Below are positions 1 through 12,029 of a DNA stretch of 64,000 nucleotides, piece after piece. The notes under the pieces were generated by a model that had not been told where the DNA came from, searched no databases, and worked only from the letters and a program-made list of their open reading frames with translations. The DNA is from Euglena gracilis (taxonomy: Eukaryota; Euglenida; Euglenophyceae; Euglenales). Made by a program: the position numbers and the translations under genes. Every line of letters begins with the position of its first letter. Position 1 is the stretch's first letter. The stretch spans positions 17,117,562 through 17,181,561 of the forward strand of contig CP154956.1 of assembly GCA_039621445.1 (NCBI GenBank). The letters run 5' to 3'.

Positions 1-818
1 TGGGGCCCAGGGAAAAGCTTCAAACCCAGACGTCATTCAGCAAATCTGTGATCCCGTTCCAGTGGTGCATTTAGTGTCATGTTTTAGCGAATATGGGGAA
101 ATGAATTGCACTTAGGCGGCCGAATTGGCTTTTTTATGTTGATTTGCGCATTTGAGCAAATCATCATAAAATTTTCACTTCGGCTGTGTGGCTCCGGGAG
201 GTTTGAAAACACGGCGACAAGAGAGTGCAAAAAAAAAAAGAGAGCAAAATTCTGTTTTTGGCGGTGTGACCCCTGGGACTTTGGCGAAAAATGGTGTTTT
301 TCCGCTTTTTGCTTGCCCCTCATCCAGGAGATACTGAAATATTTTGGATCAACGCAGGTGGTGCTTCTATTTTTTTAATTTTTTTTCTGCAGTGCCTTCC
401 ATGGCGAGCCACGAAGGTTGCATTTCTTCCAGGTGGTGCCCAGCACGTGAAAAAAAAAATTTTGACACTTCTTTCAGGTTTGGGGCCTTTATCATTGCCT
501 CTGCGGCTTCTTTTATCTCAACTATCTGCATAATCCATGCTGCCTCTGGACATACAATGCTATCTTCATCAACTGTGCTGCCAACTGTCAGGTCTTTCGA
601 TCTTTCTTTTCAGATTTCCATGGATCGGGGACTTTCACACGGGGGGGGGGGCTGAACCCCCCCCCCATTTCTTTCACTTCGGGGAGGGGGGTCCGGGGGT
701 CCCACTTCGACCCACCCCTGTTCACTTATTTACTTGTTCACAGGGGGGGTCCAGACCAAGTCCCAAAAATTGACGCTGGTCAATGATGATCAACCTTGCT
801 TTGGGTGTTTCTGATACG
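1..818. other. Noncoding stretch, no gene seen
   Basis: Short overlapping open frames exist on both strands, but none has a recognisable motif. Runs of A, G and C interrupt the sequence (for example near 228-240 and 645-665). I see no promoter, RNA gene or exon that I can defend. Confidence 0.5.
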
Positions 819-821
819 AAA

Positions 822-900
822 ACTGTGTCCAGAACGCCGGTTCGGGTGGCAGCCCGAACCGGCGTTCTGAAACACGGCTTCACGCCCGAACCGGCGTTCA
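822..900. repeat. Palindrome cluster built on GAACGCCGGTTCGGG
   Basis: The motif AGAACGCCGGTTCGGG and its reverse complement CCCGAACCGGCGTTCT alternate here and can form hairpins. The same motif recurs at about 2390-2620, 3283-3365, in decayed form at 14080-14200, and at 17740-17800. In the first three places it borders the duplicated block starting near 896 and 2617. Confidence 0.75.
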
Positions 901-1432
901 AGGAATCACGGCCAATTTCGTCCTAAATACCCAGTTTCTGAACACTTTTGAGCATTTTTGGGCTCCTTTGGGCTCATGGCCATGTCGATCAGCCGATTGA
1001 AGTTTTTACACGTGTCTGATGCCATGTTACCCATCAATCGACAGCTCTTCTCAAGGGCTTTTGACAGATGGCCGCAGAATTCAGTCATTGTGCACACAGC
1101 GCTTATTTTCAGCGATCGTGTATTCCAAAATTTGACATCTTAATTTGTGAAATCCCACACCTCGGGTGCCATACAGCATATCAATTGAAAGCTCTCCCCA
1201 AGACCTTTCGCTTGGTACCCTCAGAACTCAGCTACTGCATAGCGCCCAGAAAATTGCCGATCGCATGTTCCGACCCTTTTCGCAGATACCAAAATCCACT
1301 GTTCACCTGCCATGTTGCCCCCTTGATCGATATCCCTTCTCAAGGGCTTTCAGCAGATAGCCTTAGATTTCAGCCGCACTGTATGGTACTCTATCTCACA
1401 AAATCGCCAAATGTGGCCAAATGGAAATTATG
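896..1432. repeat. Duplicated ~530 bp block, copy 1
   Basis: This block is repeated in the same orientation at about 2617-3150, with scattered substitutions and small indels. Shared landmarks, in order, are CAAGGAATCACGGCCAA, ATGGCCATGTCGATC, CAGCGCTTATTTTCAGCGAT, AGACCTTTCGCTTG and GGCCAAATGGAAATTAT (GACCAAATGGAAATTAT in copy 2). Open frames run through it, but the two copies do not preserve a common protein, so I treat it as noncoding dispersed repeat. Confidence 0.8.
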
Positions 1433-1440
1433 GGGGAGCA

Positions 1441-1493
1441 CGCCGTCGGCCAGCCGTCGGCCAGCCGTCGGCCAGCCGTCGGCCAGCCGTGTG
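1441..1493. repeat. 11 bp tandem repeat GCCGTCGGCCA
   Basis: Four to five head-to-tail copies of GCCGTCGGCCA. The same short array, with about three copies, recurs at 2217-2254. Confidence 0.85.
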
Positions 1494-1864
1494 ACTCACA
1501 GGAAAATGACCCCAGCCATAGCTCAACAATACAAAAACAATTTCGCCGCCAATCCCCTGTCAAGGTCATGTTCATCGTTCGTGGAGGCTGCATTTTTGCC
1601 CATTTGAAGTCATCTTTTGTCAATTTTTGTCAATTTTGCCAATTTTGGGACTTTTTGACCAATTTTGACCATTTCAGCCGATTTTTGGGTCATTCCATAG
1701 TCATTGTGAAGGAATTTTGCAAAAATTATTCGAATGACTAAAAATTGTTCAGTTGATGGTCCATTTTCCACGAACTGACAAAAATTACCTGTTATGGACG
1801 GAAAAATGCTGAAATTTTGTGTGGAACGGTTTCAAGTGACTAAAAATTGCCCAAAGCAACCCCT

Positions 1865-2185
1865 CTTGTAGGGCTTTGCACCCCAAATTAGGCATTAATC
1901 ACTCAAAGTTAGGAATTGGCCCACCAAATCCCCTCAAAATAAGGAACCTTTTCACTAATTAGGAATTTACCACTCAAAAGAAGGCATTGGCACACCAAAC
2001 TTGGGATTACTAATCAAAATATCTGCACTTTACACCCAAAATTAGGCATTTGCCACTCAAAATTAGGAATATACACATGAAAATAGGAATTTGTACCTCA
2101 AAATTAGGAATTGGCACACTAAATTAGGAATTTGCCTTCCAAAATTTAGAACAGGCACACCAAATTAGGCATTTGCAACTCAACA
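1865..2185. repeat. A/T-rich minisatellite with AAATTAGG core
   Basis: About fifteen degenerate units of roughly 20 bp carry the core AAATTAGGAATT or AAATTAGGCATT, separated by CACTCAAA or CACACC. Related units recur near 13170-13210 and 15840-16030. No coding sign. Confidence 0.8.
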
Positions 2186-2216
2186 AAAGCTCAACGACAG
2201 GACCCGGCTTCCGTCA

Positions 2217-2254
2217 CGCCGTCGGCCAGCCGTCGGCCAGCCGTCGGCCAGCCG
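2217..2254. repeat. 11 bp tandem repeat GCCGTCGGCCA, second array
   Basis: Same unit as at 1441-1493. It is followed by GTGTGCTCCCC, whereas the first array is followed by GTGTGACTCAC. Confidence 0.8.
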
Positions 2255-2384
2255 TGTGCTCCCCCTATTGCACAAAATTCCCCAATTTCTGGCCAAATAC
2301 CCCCCAAAACTACTCAGATATGATTGCCACATGCCTACAAGCCCTTTTGGACACTTTTTATTTTGGGTCCCTCGGACGCCGACT

Positions 2385-2620
2385 TCCCGCCCGAGCCGGC
2401 GTTCTGGACACCGGTTCGGGCGTGAAGCCAGACGGTTTCTGATACGAAAACTGTGTCCAGAACGCCGGTTCGGACCACGGAACTGTGTTCCAGAACGCCG
2501 GTTCGGGCGGCAGCCCGAACCGGCGTTCTGAAACACAGCTTCACGCCCGAACCGGCGTTCTGGACACAGTTGTTGAAATCGTGGATTAGGGGCTCTGGCT
2601 TCACACCCGAACCGGCGTTC
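2385..2620. repeat. Palindrome cluster GAACGCCGGTTCGGG, second and largest
   Basis: At least eight alternating direct and inverted copies of the 15-17 bp GAACGCCGGTTCGGG motif lie within 235 bp. The cluster ends exactly where copy 2 of the ~530 bp block begins, as cluster 1 does for copy 1. Confidence 0.8.
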
Positions 2621-3150
2621 AAGGAATCACGGCCAATTTTGCCCTGAATACCCATTTCCTGAACATTTTTGAGCATTTCGGACCTCCTTTGGCACATGGC
2701 CATGTCGATCGGCCGATTGAAGTTCTCACACATCTGACGCCATGTTACCCATCAATCAAAAGCCCTTCTCAAGAGCTTTTGACAGAGGGCCACAGGATTC
2801 AGCCACAATGCACACAGCGCTTATTTTCAGCGATCGTGTATTCCAAAATTTGACATCTCAATTGGTGAAATCTCACGCCTCAGGTGCCATGCAGCATATC
2901 AATTGAAAGCTCTCCCCAAGACCTTTCGCTTGACACCCTCAGGACTCAGCCACACTGCGCAGGGCTCTGAAAATCGGCGATCGCATTTTCCGACCCTTTT
3001 CGCAAATTCCAAAATTCACTGTTCACCTGCCATGTTGCCCCTTGATCGAAAGCTCTTCTCAAGGGCTTTCAGCAGATGGCCTTAGATTTCAACCGTGCTG
3101 CAAGGTATTCTATTTCAGAAATTCCCCAAATTTGACCAAATGGAAATTAT
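2617..3150. repeat. Duplicated ~530 bp block, copy 2
   Basis: Same orientation as copy 1 at 896-1432 and preceded by the same palindrome. The two copies and their flanking 11 bp arrays suggest duplication of a unit about 1.7 kb long. Confidence 0.8.
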
Positions 3151-3282
3151 TGCACAAAATACCCCAATTTCTGGCCAAATACCCCCCAAAAACTGCTCAG
3201 ATATGATTGCCACACATCTACAAACCATTTTGGACACTTTTTGGCACTTTTTATTTTGGGTCCCCCAGACGCCGTCTTCCCG

Positions 3283-3365
3283 CCCGAACCGGCGTTCTGG
3301 ACGCCGGTTCGGCGCAGAAATTTTTGCTCCGAACCGGCGTCCAGAACGCCGGTTCGCGCGTGAAG
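3283..3365. repeat. Palindrome cluster GAACGCCGGTTCGG, third
   Basis: Alternating GAACCGGCGTTCTGG and AGAACGCCGGTTCG motifs. It closes the duplicated region. Confidence 0.7.
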
Positions 3366-4795
3366 CCAGAGCCCCAATACACGGTTTCAACAGGAGAGCC
3401 GGATGCAGAATGTGATGGTGGTGGAAGGGTTGGTCAAATTCAACTTGCTCGTCAACCTCCTTTTCACAGTTCTCAAAGCAAGCCCCTGTTATTACAGAAG
3501 CACTACCCCCGGCTGAATGAGGCTGTTGTTTTGTCAACAATGGGTGTGCAAAATTGCTTACAGCATCGAAGTTTGCAGTGGTTCTTGTTTTGCAGCAGAG
3601 TCGAAAATTTTGGTTCTTGAAGGAACAGGGTCAGGGTCAGCGTTGGGGTCAGGGTTCGGGTTCGGTGGCGGTCGTACAGTGAACAAGTACCTTTGGAGCT
3701 CCCTCTCGCTCATTCCGGGCACAAAAAAATATTTTTTTGCATCACTGTCAAACACAACATGCAATCCATCCATCCATGCATACAGACATGCATACATACA
3801 CCCCCCCCTCCCCTTATTGTCCCCCCCCCTTATTGTCCCTGGCCATTTTCCGCAAGGATTTTTTTTAAAGTTCTTTCTCTTTTTTTTGGCCATGTCTCCC
3901 AAAATGCGCCAGACTGTCTTTCAAGCCCCCTGTCTTGTTGTCCCTGCCGTACCCCCTTATTGTCCCTCCCCCCTTATTGTCCATTTGGGGTCCTAGTGGG
4001 AAGGTGGTTGGGACAATAAGGGGGGGGGGGACCCTCAACCCCCCAAAGTGGCCAAAATTTTGGCAAATTTTGGTTTGCCCCCCTCGAAGTGGCCATTTTC
4101 CTTTGGCGCCAAAGGCGCCGAAGGCCAAAATTGACCCCCCAAAGTGTCCCCCCTGCCAAACCCCCAAATAATAATAATAATAATGACAACAATAATAATG
4201 ATGATAATGATGATGATGAATAACAACAACAACAACAACAACAATGCAGTCCCTCCCCGTAAACTCCCCCCCCCCCGAAACCCCCCCCCCAATTTTCTGG
4301 TGATTTTGGTACCACCCCCCCGGTCGTATGACCACCCCTCATTTATGACCATCCCCCGGTCACAGGTTGCAGGTCATGGGGGTGTTCCCCGGTCACAGGT
4401 TGCAGGTTGCGAAAAATTTAACCCCCAAAAATAATAGTCCCCCCCCCCTGGCCGGGCCGAGCAAAAATCCATGAAATGGACCCCCCAAAATAAGGTCTCC
4501 CCTGCCGGCACAAAGCGCCGGATTTTTGAAAAATGGGACATTTTGGGGGGGTAAATCTGCCATTTTGGGACAGTTTTCACACACTTCTACGACCGCCCCC
4601 TCATCTATGACCACCCCCGGTCACAGGTTGCAGGTTATGGGGGTGTTATGACCCCCCCCAGTCACAGGTTGCAGGAACCCGGTCATACGACTAGGGGGGG
4701 GGGGGTAGTTTTTGAATCCGAAATACCCGAAAATCCCCCCAAGAGGCACGGCAAGGAAAGGGATGCTTTCTTCAATACCACCCCCCCCCCCAATT
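3366..4795. other. Noncoding, C-tract and microsatellite rich
   Basis: Holds poly-C/poly-G tracts, an AAT/GATGAT/AAC triplet stretch near 4165-4245, and several direct copies of GGTCACAGGTTGCAGGT near 4357-4410 and 4617-4675. A GGCGCCAAAGGCGCC hairpin lies near 4105. Open frames are low-complexity translations, and no gene is seen. Confidence 0.6.
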
Positions 4796-4929
4796 GACCA
4801 GGTTTTGAATAGTGCTGAGCTCTTAATAAGCGCGCACCCACCCCTTCATTGACCCCTCCATACATACCGCACACCCCAGGGAGCTCTGTTGACTGAAATC
4901 CATGTGTTTTGTGCCAGAAACAAGGCCCT

Positions 4930-5126
4930 GGGGGGTCGAAAAACGCTCGTTTTCGGCTCAAAACCAGTTTTTCTGGGTCCGGGAGGCCAAAAAACATCGT
5001 TTCGGGCAAAAAAAAATTTTTCGATTTTTTTCGACTTTTTCGACCCGGTTTTGACCCAAAGTCAATGGGTCGGCGGCCCAAAACGGGGCGCTGGCGGGTC
5101 GAAAAACGCTCGTTTTCGGCTCAAAA

Positions 5127-5165
<39 letters not shown>

Positions 5166-6585
5166 CTCCTTCTTTATATTTTTTTTTTTTTTCTTCTTTT
5201 ATTTTTTTTTTTTTTTTTTTTTTTTTCGGTCGGGAGGCCAAAAAACATCGTTTCGGGCAAAAAAAATTTTTTCGATTTTTTTCGACTTTTTCGACCCGGT
5301 TTTGACCCAAAGTCAATGGGTCGGCGGCCCAAAACGGGGCGCTGGCGGGTCGAAAAACGCTCGTTTTCGGCTCAAAAACAGTTTTTCCGGGTCCGGGAGG
5401 CCAAAAAACATCGTTTCGGGCAAAAAAATTTTTTTCGATTTTTTTCGATTTTTTTTTTGACCCAAAGTCAATGGGTCGGCGGCCCAAAACGGGGCGCTGG
5501 CGGGTCGAAAAACGCTCGTTTTCGGCTCAAAAACAGTTTTTCCGGGTCCGGGAGGCCAAAAAACATCGTTTCGGGCAAAAATTTTTTTTCGATTTTTTTC
5601 GACTTTTTCGACCCGGTTTTGACCCAAAGTCAATGGGTCGGCGGCCCAAAACGGGGCGCCGGCGGGTCGAAAAACGCTCGTTTTCGGCTCAAAAACAGTT
5701 TTTCTGGGTCCGGGAGGCCAAAAAACATCGTTTCGGGCAAAAAAAATTTTTCGATTTTTTTCGACTTTTTTGACCCAAAATCAATGGGTCGGCGGCCCAA
5801 AACGGGGCGCCGGTGGGTCGAAAAACGCTAGTTTTCGGCTCGAAAACAGTTTTTCTGGGTCCGGGAGGCCAAAAAACATCGTTTCGGGCAAAAAAAAATT
5901 TTTTGTTTTTTTTGAGACTTTTTTGCCGCGTTTTTGACCCAAAATCAATGGCTCGGCGGCTTCCAACGGGGCGCTGGCGGGTCGAAAAACGCTCGTTTTC
6001 GGCTCAAAAACAGTTTTTCCGGGTCCGGGAGGCCAAAAAACATCGTTTCGGGCAAAAAATTTTTTTTCGAATTTTTTCGACTTTTTCGACCCGGTTTTGA
6101 CCCAAAGTCAATGGGTCGGCGGCCCAAAACGGGGCGCTGGCGGGTCGAAAAACGCTCGTTTTCGGCTCAAAAACAGTTTTTCTGGGTCCGGGAGGCCAAA
6201 AAACATCGTTTCGGGCAAAAAAATTTTTCGATTTTTTTCGACTTTTTTGACCCGGTTTTGACCCAAAGTCAATGGGTCGGCGGCCCAAAACGGGGCGCCG
6301 GCGGGTCGAAAAACGCTCGTTTTCGGCTCAAAAACAGTTTTTCCGGGTCCGGGAGGCAAAAAAACATCGTTTCGGGCAAAAAAATTTTTCGATTTTTTTC
6401 GACTTTTTTGACCCGGTTTTGACCCAAAGTCAATGGGTCGGCGGCCCAAAACGGGGCGCTGGCGGGTCGAAAAACGCTCGTTTTCGGCTCAAAAACAGTT
6501 TTTCCGGGTCCGGGAGGCCAAAAAACATCGTTTCGGGCAAAAAAAAATTTTTCGATTTTTTTCGACTTTTTTGACCCAAAACGGC
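4930..6585 (+). repeat. Tandem array of ~163 bp units, left arm
   Basis: About ten units, each holding in order: GGGTCGAAAAACGCTCG, TTTTCGGCTCAAAAACAG, CCGGGTCCGGGAGGCC, AAACATCGTTTCGGGC, a T-rich run with TCGACTTTTTCGACCCGG, then GTCAATGGGTCGGCGG. Unit length is mostly 160-164 bp, with a T-tract expansion at 5138-5226. Because 163 is not a multiple of three and the unit has few stops, long open frames appear in several frames. They are artefacts. Confidence 0.9.
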
Positions 6586-7015
6586 TAAGTCGAACAGAGG
6601 GAAAAGTGTACAAAATGGCCATAAATGGCCCAAATTTGAGAAAAAACGCCCGTATCTCGGGTTGGGTGGGGAGTTTCGGGGAAACCAAAATCCCAGTAGA
6701 TAGAGCGTTCCAAGGGCTTCAATTTAGGTCTCCTGACATTTCCTTTGATTTTGCATCATTTTCGAGAAATTTGAAAACATCGATTTTTTGACCCCCCACC
6801 CCCCGAAAACGGCTAAGTCGAACAGAGGGAAAAGTGTACAAAACGGCCGTCTGCGCCGAAAACGGCCGTATCTCGGGCTAGGCGAGGAGTTGGGGGGAAA
6901 TCAAAATACCGGTGGATGGGGCGTTCCAAGGGCTTCAAATTAGGTCTCCGGACATTTCCTTTGGTTTGGCTTCATTTTGGAGATATTTTGAAAATTGACA
7001 TTTTTTGGCCGTCCA
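6580..7015. repeat. Two ~220 bp direct subrepeats in the left arm
   Basis: Two imperfect copies start with ACGGCTAAGTCGAACAGAGG (about 6581 and 6809) and continue through the GTGTACAAA, TATCTCGGG and GCGTTCCAAGGGCTTCAA blocks. The mirror copies lie at about 9065-9510 in the right arm. The motif around ACTCCCCGCC and AGATACGGCC also recurs near 43030 and 43710-43850. Confidence 0.75.
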
Positions 7016-7316
7016 AGGGGGGGGGGCTTATCCAGGGGGGCGGGTAAATCCTACCGAGTTTGGACCCCTTCGCGCGTGAATAACTCGGGCCTGGCGGGGA
7101 GTTGGGGGTCAAACCCAGGTGATTCGGAAACTAGGAATCCAGTCGCTCGTGACTGAAAAAAAAAATTTCGGGAACCGGGCCGGGATCATGGTGATAATCC
7201 GTCGGTTCTCCAGGTGGCCCCGACCCGGGGGGGGGGGGAGGGGGGGGGGGGGCGAGGGGGGGGGTTTCGACGGTGGTAAGCTTCGCTCTTACCCATAAAG
7301 GGATAAGAGCTCAGCG

Positions 7317-8761
7317 CCCCCCCCCCCTAATTGACCAAACGGCCCGGGGAAAATTTTTTCGACCCCCCCTAATTGACTGCCCGGGGGGATTCTGTGCTGA
7401 AGCACCCCCTAATTGACGGTACCCCCCCCCCTAATTGACGCCCCCCCCCTAATTGAACCCCCCCCCCTAATTGACCAAAAGGGGGTCCCGTGGAGAGGTC
7501 CCACGGTCAATTAGGGGGGGAGGTGGTACATGCAGGCTCTTCACTTTCAACACTTTTCCACGCTGCGTGCTCAGGCAGGGTTTCCCACAAGTTCGTGCCA
7601 CAAATAATTACGAACCAGCACAAATTTGGGGATTTTCCAGAATCACGAATAATCACGAATAATCACGAATTTCCACAAAAGACCTGGAACAGTTTTTGTT
7701 CTCACTGCAGAATGTCTTCTTCAAAGAATGCCGCCTCAATCAAGGTGCAATCCTCCTCAAAGGGAAACAAACATGGAAATGAGATTGAAATATGACGGCC
7801 CCGAAGCAAAAGAATTGGCAAACGATGGGGAAGGCCACATTTCGGCCTTTTGTTTCAGTTTGACTTTTGTGGTTTTTTTTGGTGGGTTGGGCAATGTTCC
7901 CAGCTTTCAGGCGGAAGTGTGTTGAAGACATTGCATCAAGCCGATGTTCTGCAATGGCGATGTTGAGCAGCGCTTCTCTGTTCAACATGTGATCAGACCC
8001 TTCCTCCCATGGACAGCCAAGGTTCCCGGGCTGTTTTTAAACAAGTTGTTTAAAACAGGTTTTTTTCCTATTTGTAGTGTTTTATTTAAAAAAAAACACC
8101 CTTTTTTAAAACAAAAAAAAAACTTTTTTAAACCGTTTTTATTCATGAAAGTTTTTTTGCTTTGTTTTAAAACAAAAAAAAACGGGAAGTGGACAGCACA
8201 CCGTGCAACACCACACGCTTCGGCAACAACGTCATTCATTGGCGTCGCTTTTTGTCTGCAGCTGTGCTGCATGTTCAAGATTGTTGTCCAATCTAGGTGG
8301 TCAAAGTGCTTCGGTTTTGATATTTCTGCCGTTGGATGTGATACATAAATCAGATGAGGAGTGTGCATTGATTTTCTGGGCAGGTTTACAGCTAGCGGAC
8401 ACCCGAGTTGGGAATTTCGGACAAAATGAAGATCCCTTTTGGACAAGTTTTGTTGTCCCTTGCGGACACCTCCCCAAGGACCCCCGTGGACACCATTATT
8501 GGTCCCCAATGGACAAGAGGTTTAGGCCCCCATGGACATTTCGTTGAGCCCGCGTGGACACTCTGTGCGGGACTCGTCATTTTTTTTCACCCTTTCCGTT
8601 CTTACAGTTTTGTTTACCTCATACCTGTGGGTTGTGCTGTCACTGCCTCGACTGGAAAGACATTTTTTGTTCTAAGGCATTTTCCTTTGAAACGAGTACC
8701 CCCGCCGCCCCGCAATTGGGCTCATGCCAATTGGGGGGGAGGGACAAATAGGGGGGGGGGT
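7317..8761. other. Spacer of the giant inverted repeat
   Basis: Begins with several copies of CCCCCCTAATTGAC (7317-7520). It then holds CAGGGTTTCCCACAAGTTCG with ATAATCACGAATAATCACG (7575-7675), AT-rich sequence, and a run of GGACA motifs spaced about 20-40 bp apart (8395-8570). The last two blocks reappear in reverse order and orientation at 12030-12345. No convincing gene is present. Confidence 0.6.
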
Positions 8762-9499
8762 CGCTGAGCTCTTATCCCTTTATGGGTAAGAGCGAAGCTT
8801 ACCACCGTCGAAACCCCCCCCCCCGCCCCCCCCCCCCCCCCCCCCCCCCCCGGGTCGGGGCCACCTGGAGAACCGACGGATTATCACCATGATCCCGGCC
8901 CGGTTCCCGAAATTTTTTTTTTCAGTCACGAGCGACTGGATTCCTAGTTTCCGAATCACCTGGGTTTGACCCCCAACTCCCCGCCAGGCCCGAGTTATTC
9001 ACGCGCGAAGGGGTCCAAACTCGGTAGGATTTACCCGCCCCCCTGGATAAGCCCCCCCCCCCTTGGACGGCCAAAAAATGTCAATTTTCAAAATATCTCC
9101 AAAATGAAGCCAAACCAAAGGAAATGTCCGGAGACCTAATTTGAAGCCCTTGGAACGCCCCATCCACCGGTATTTTGATTTCCCCCCAACTCCTCGCCTA
9201 GCCCGAGATACGGCCGTTTTCGGCGCAGACGGCCGTTTTGTACACTTTTCCCTCTGTTCGACTTAGCCGTTTTCGGGGGGTGGGGGGTCAAAAAATCGAT
9301 GTTTTCAAATTTTCTCGAAAATGATGCAAAACCAAACGAAATGTCCAGAGACCTAAATTGAAGCCCTTGGAACGCTCTATCTACTGGGATTTTGGTTTCC
9401 CCGCAACTCCCCGCCCAGCCCGAGATACGGGCGTTTTTTGGCCAATTTGGGCCATTTCTGGCCATTTTGTACACTTTTCCCTCTGTTCGACTTAGCCGT

Positions 9500-10925
9500 T
9501 TTGGGCCAAAAAAGTCGAAAAAAATCGAAAAATTTTTTTTTGCCCGAAACGATGTTTTTTGGCCTCCCGGACCCGGAAAAACTGTTTTTGAGCCGAAAAC
9601 GAGCGTTTTTCGACCCGCCGGCGCCCCGTTTTGGGCCGCCGACCCATTGACTTTGGGCCAAAACCGGGTCAAAAAAGTCGAAAAAAATCGAAAAATTTTT
9701 TTTTGCCCGAAACGATGTTTTTTGGCCTCCCGGACCCAGAAAAACTGTTTTTGAGCCGAAAACGAGCGTTTTTCGACCCACCAGCGCCCCGTTTTGGGCC
9801 GCCGACCCATTGACTTTGGGTCAAAACCGGGTCGAAAAAGTCGAAAAAATTCGAAAAAAAATTTTTGGCCCGAAACGATGTTTTTTGGCCTCCCGGACCC
9901 GGAAAAACTGTTTTTGAGCCGAAAACGAGCGTTTTTCGACCCGCCAGCGCCCCGTTTTGGGCCGCCGACCCATTGACTTTGGGTCAAAACCGGGTCAAAA
10001 AAGTCGAAAAAAATCGAAAAAATTTTTTTGCCCGAAACGATGTTTTTTGGCCTCCCGGACCCAGAAAAACTGTTTTTGAGCCGAAAACGAGCGTTTTTCG
10101 ACCGGCCGGCGCCCCGTTTTGGGCCGCCGACCCATTGACTTTGGGTCAAAACCGGGTCGAAAAAGTCGAAAAAAATCGAAAAATTTTTTTTTTGCCCGAA
10201 ACGATGTTTTTTGGCCTCCCGGACCCAGAAAAACTGTTTTTGAGCCGAAAACGAGCGTTTTTCGACCGGCCGGCGCCCCGTTTTGGGCCGCCGACCCATT
10301 GACTTTGGGTCAAAACCGGGTCGAAAAAGTCGAAAAAAATCGAAAAAATTTTTTTGGCCCGAAACGATGTTTTTTGGCCTCCCGGACCCGGAAAAACTGT
10401 TTTTGAGCCGAAAACGAGCGTTTTTCGACCCGCCAGCGCCCCGTTTTGGGCCGCCGACCCATTGACTTTGGGTCAAAACCGGGTCGAAAAAGTCGAAAAA
10501 AATCGAAAAAAATTTTTTTGCCCGAAACGATGTTTTTTGGCCTCCCGGACCCGGAAAAACTGTTTTTGAGCCGAAAACGAGCGTTTTTCGACCCGCCAGC
10601 GCCCCGTTTTGGGCCGCCGACCCATTGACTTTGGGTCAAAACCGGGTCGAAAAAGTCGAAAAAAATCGAAAAAATTTTTTTTGCCCGAAACGATGTTTTT
10701 TGGCCTCCCGGACCCGGAAAAACTGTTTTTGAGCCGAAAACGAGCGTTTTTCGACCCGCCAGCGCCCCGTTTTGGGCCGCCGACCCATTGACTTTGGGTC
10801 AAAACCGGGTCGAAAAAGTCGAAAAAAATCGAAAAATTTTTTTTTGCCCGAAACGATGTTTTTTGGCCTCCCGGACCCAGAAAAACTGGTTTTGAGCCGA
10901 AAACGAGCGTTTTTCGACCCCCCAG
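9500..10925 (-). repeat. Tandem array of ~163 bp units, right arm
   Basis: About nine units in reverse orientation to the left array, spaced very regularly at 163 bp. A 446-codon open frame across 9136-10476 (-) is only this repeat read through and has no start context, domain or exon structure. Confidence 0.9.
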
Positions 10926-11057
10926 GGCCTTGTTTCTGGCACAAAACACATGGATTTCAGTCAACAGAGCTCCCTGGGGTGTGCGGTATGTATGGAGGGG
11001 TCAATGAAGGGGTGGGTGCGCGCTTATTAAGAGCTCAGCACTATTCAAAACCTGGTC

Positions 11058-12029
11058 ACGTTATTTGAGAATGGTCAAATCAATTTAATTTTGATACAAA
11101 TGAACCAGAAAGTGTTTTTTTCACTGAGGTGAGTGGAAAAAAAAACGAGGACATCCTGATTTTGAAGAATTTGAAACCCACACTGAGAAGGTGCCCGTTG
11201 TGGACATGCTGGGTCCATACTATTGTGATATGTGTGAGTGGATGGAGAAGGCTGGGAGGAGCGGGCCAGACCTTTACCAAATGCTTTTTTCCCCCACACT
11301 GTAGCAGTTTTCGGATTCGCACAACAGAAAGGTCTGAAACAAGCCCTTTGAGTGAACGATATTGGACATTCGCCAACCTGATCGGTCTGTAATTCCTAAA
11401 AGTGCATCATATCATTCAGCCTGTGTCCCAGCTCACCTGGTGATGGACCAAACAGCTTTTTTTTGAGAAACATTTGTGCAAAGATGGTGATATTCGTAAA
11501 AGTGGAGAGAGTGTTTTGGATGTTGGTCGGCAAAGAGACCACCTGTTCTGTTAAATGACCCATAAAAAGCTGTACATTATATTTTCATATGATCTAAATT
11601 AAGGTGAGTTTAGTGCTTTTGAAAAGCCGTGTACCCCGTCACAGCCGCTGTTGCCTCTTGCTTTGCATGATACGCAGTAGACATGAAACTGTTTAAGCTT
11701 GAAGGTTATTTTTTTTTTTGCATATTTGTTCAAACATGGACACAAACCACAGTTGCAATGTTTAGGGAATGTTCATTGCTACCAAGAAAGGTTGCTTTAG
11801 AAAGTTTGGTCATCAATGTGACTGTGTGGCATTGTAATGAGAGACAGTGTTGAACAGCTTCGGAGAAGTTACTGGATGATCCCTCTGCCTTCCACATTTG
11901 TGAGACTTTGGGAGTTGTAGCTTAGCCCCACCTTTTGGGTGGAAGATGATCAATACGCAGACTCTCAAAGGCATTCCACCTAATTTCATTTGAATCGCAG
12001 CGTCTGCCATGGAATTTTCAGTTCCAGGT
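11058..12029. other. Noncoding AT-rich stretch
   Basis: This is unique-looking sequence just outside the inverted repeat. Short open frames lack motifs, and I see no gene, RNA or element end. Confidence 0.5.

Larger units (their letters stand above)
4796..11057. repeat. Giant inverted repeat (arms ~2.5 and ~2.3 kb)
   Basis: The left arm (4796-7316) is matched in reverse complement by the right arm (8762-11057). The outer ends are GACCAGGTTTTGAATAG and CTATTCAAAACCTGGTC. The inner ends are GATAAGAGCTCAGCG and CGCTGAGCTCTTATC. The arms agree along their whole length but differ in number of 163 bp units and homopolymer lengths. A ~1.45 kb spacer separates them. No transposase frame is visible in arms or spacer, so this is either a foldback-type element or a local palindrome. 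I could not find a clear target duplication. Confidence 0.85.

Noticed and set aside
9136-10476. 446-codon open frame (-) and many similar frames at 4.9-6.6 kb and 9.4-10.9 kb
   Set aside because: They are the 163 bp satellite read in all frames; same peptides recur in every frame and both arms, with no domain.
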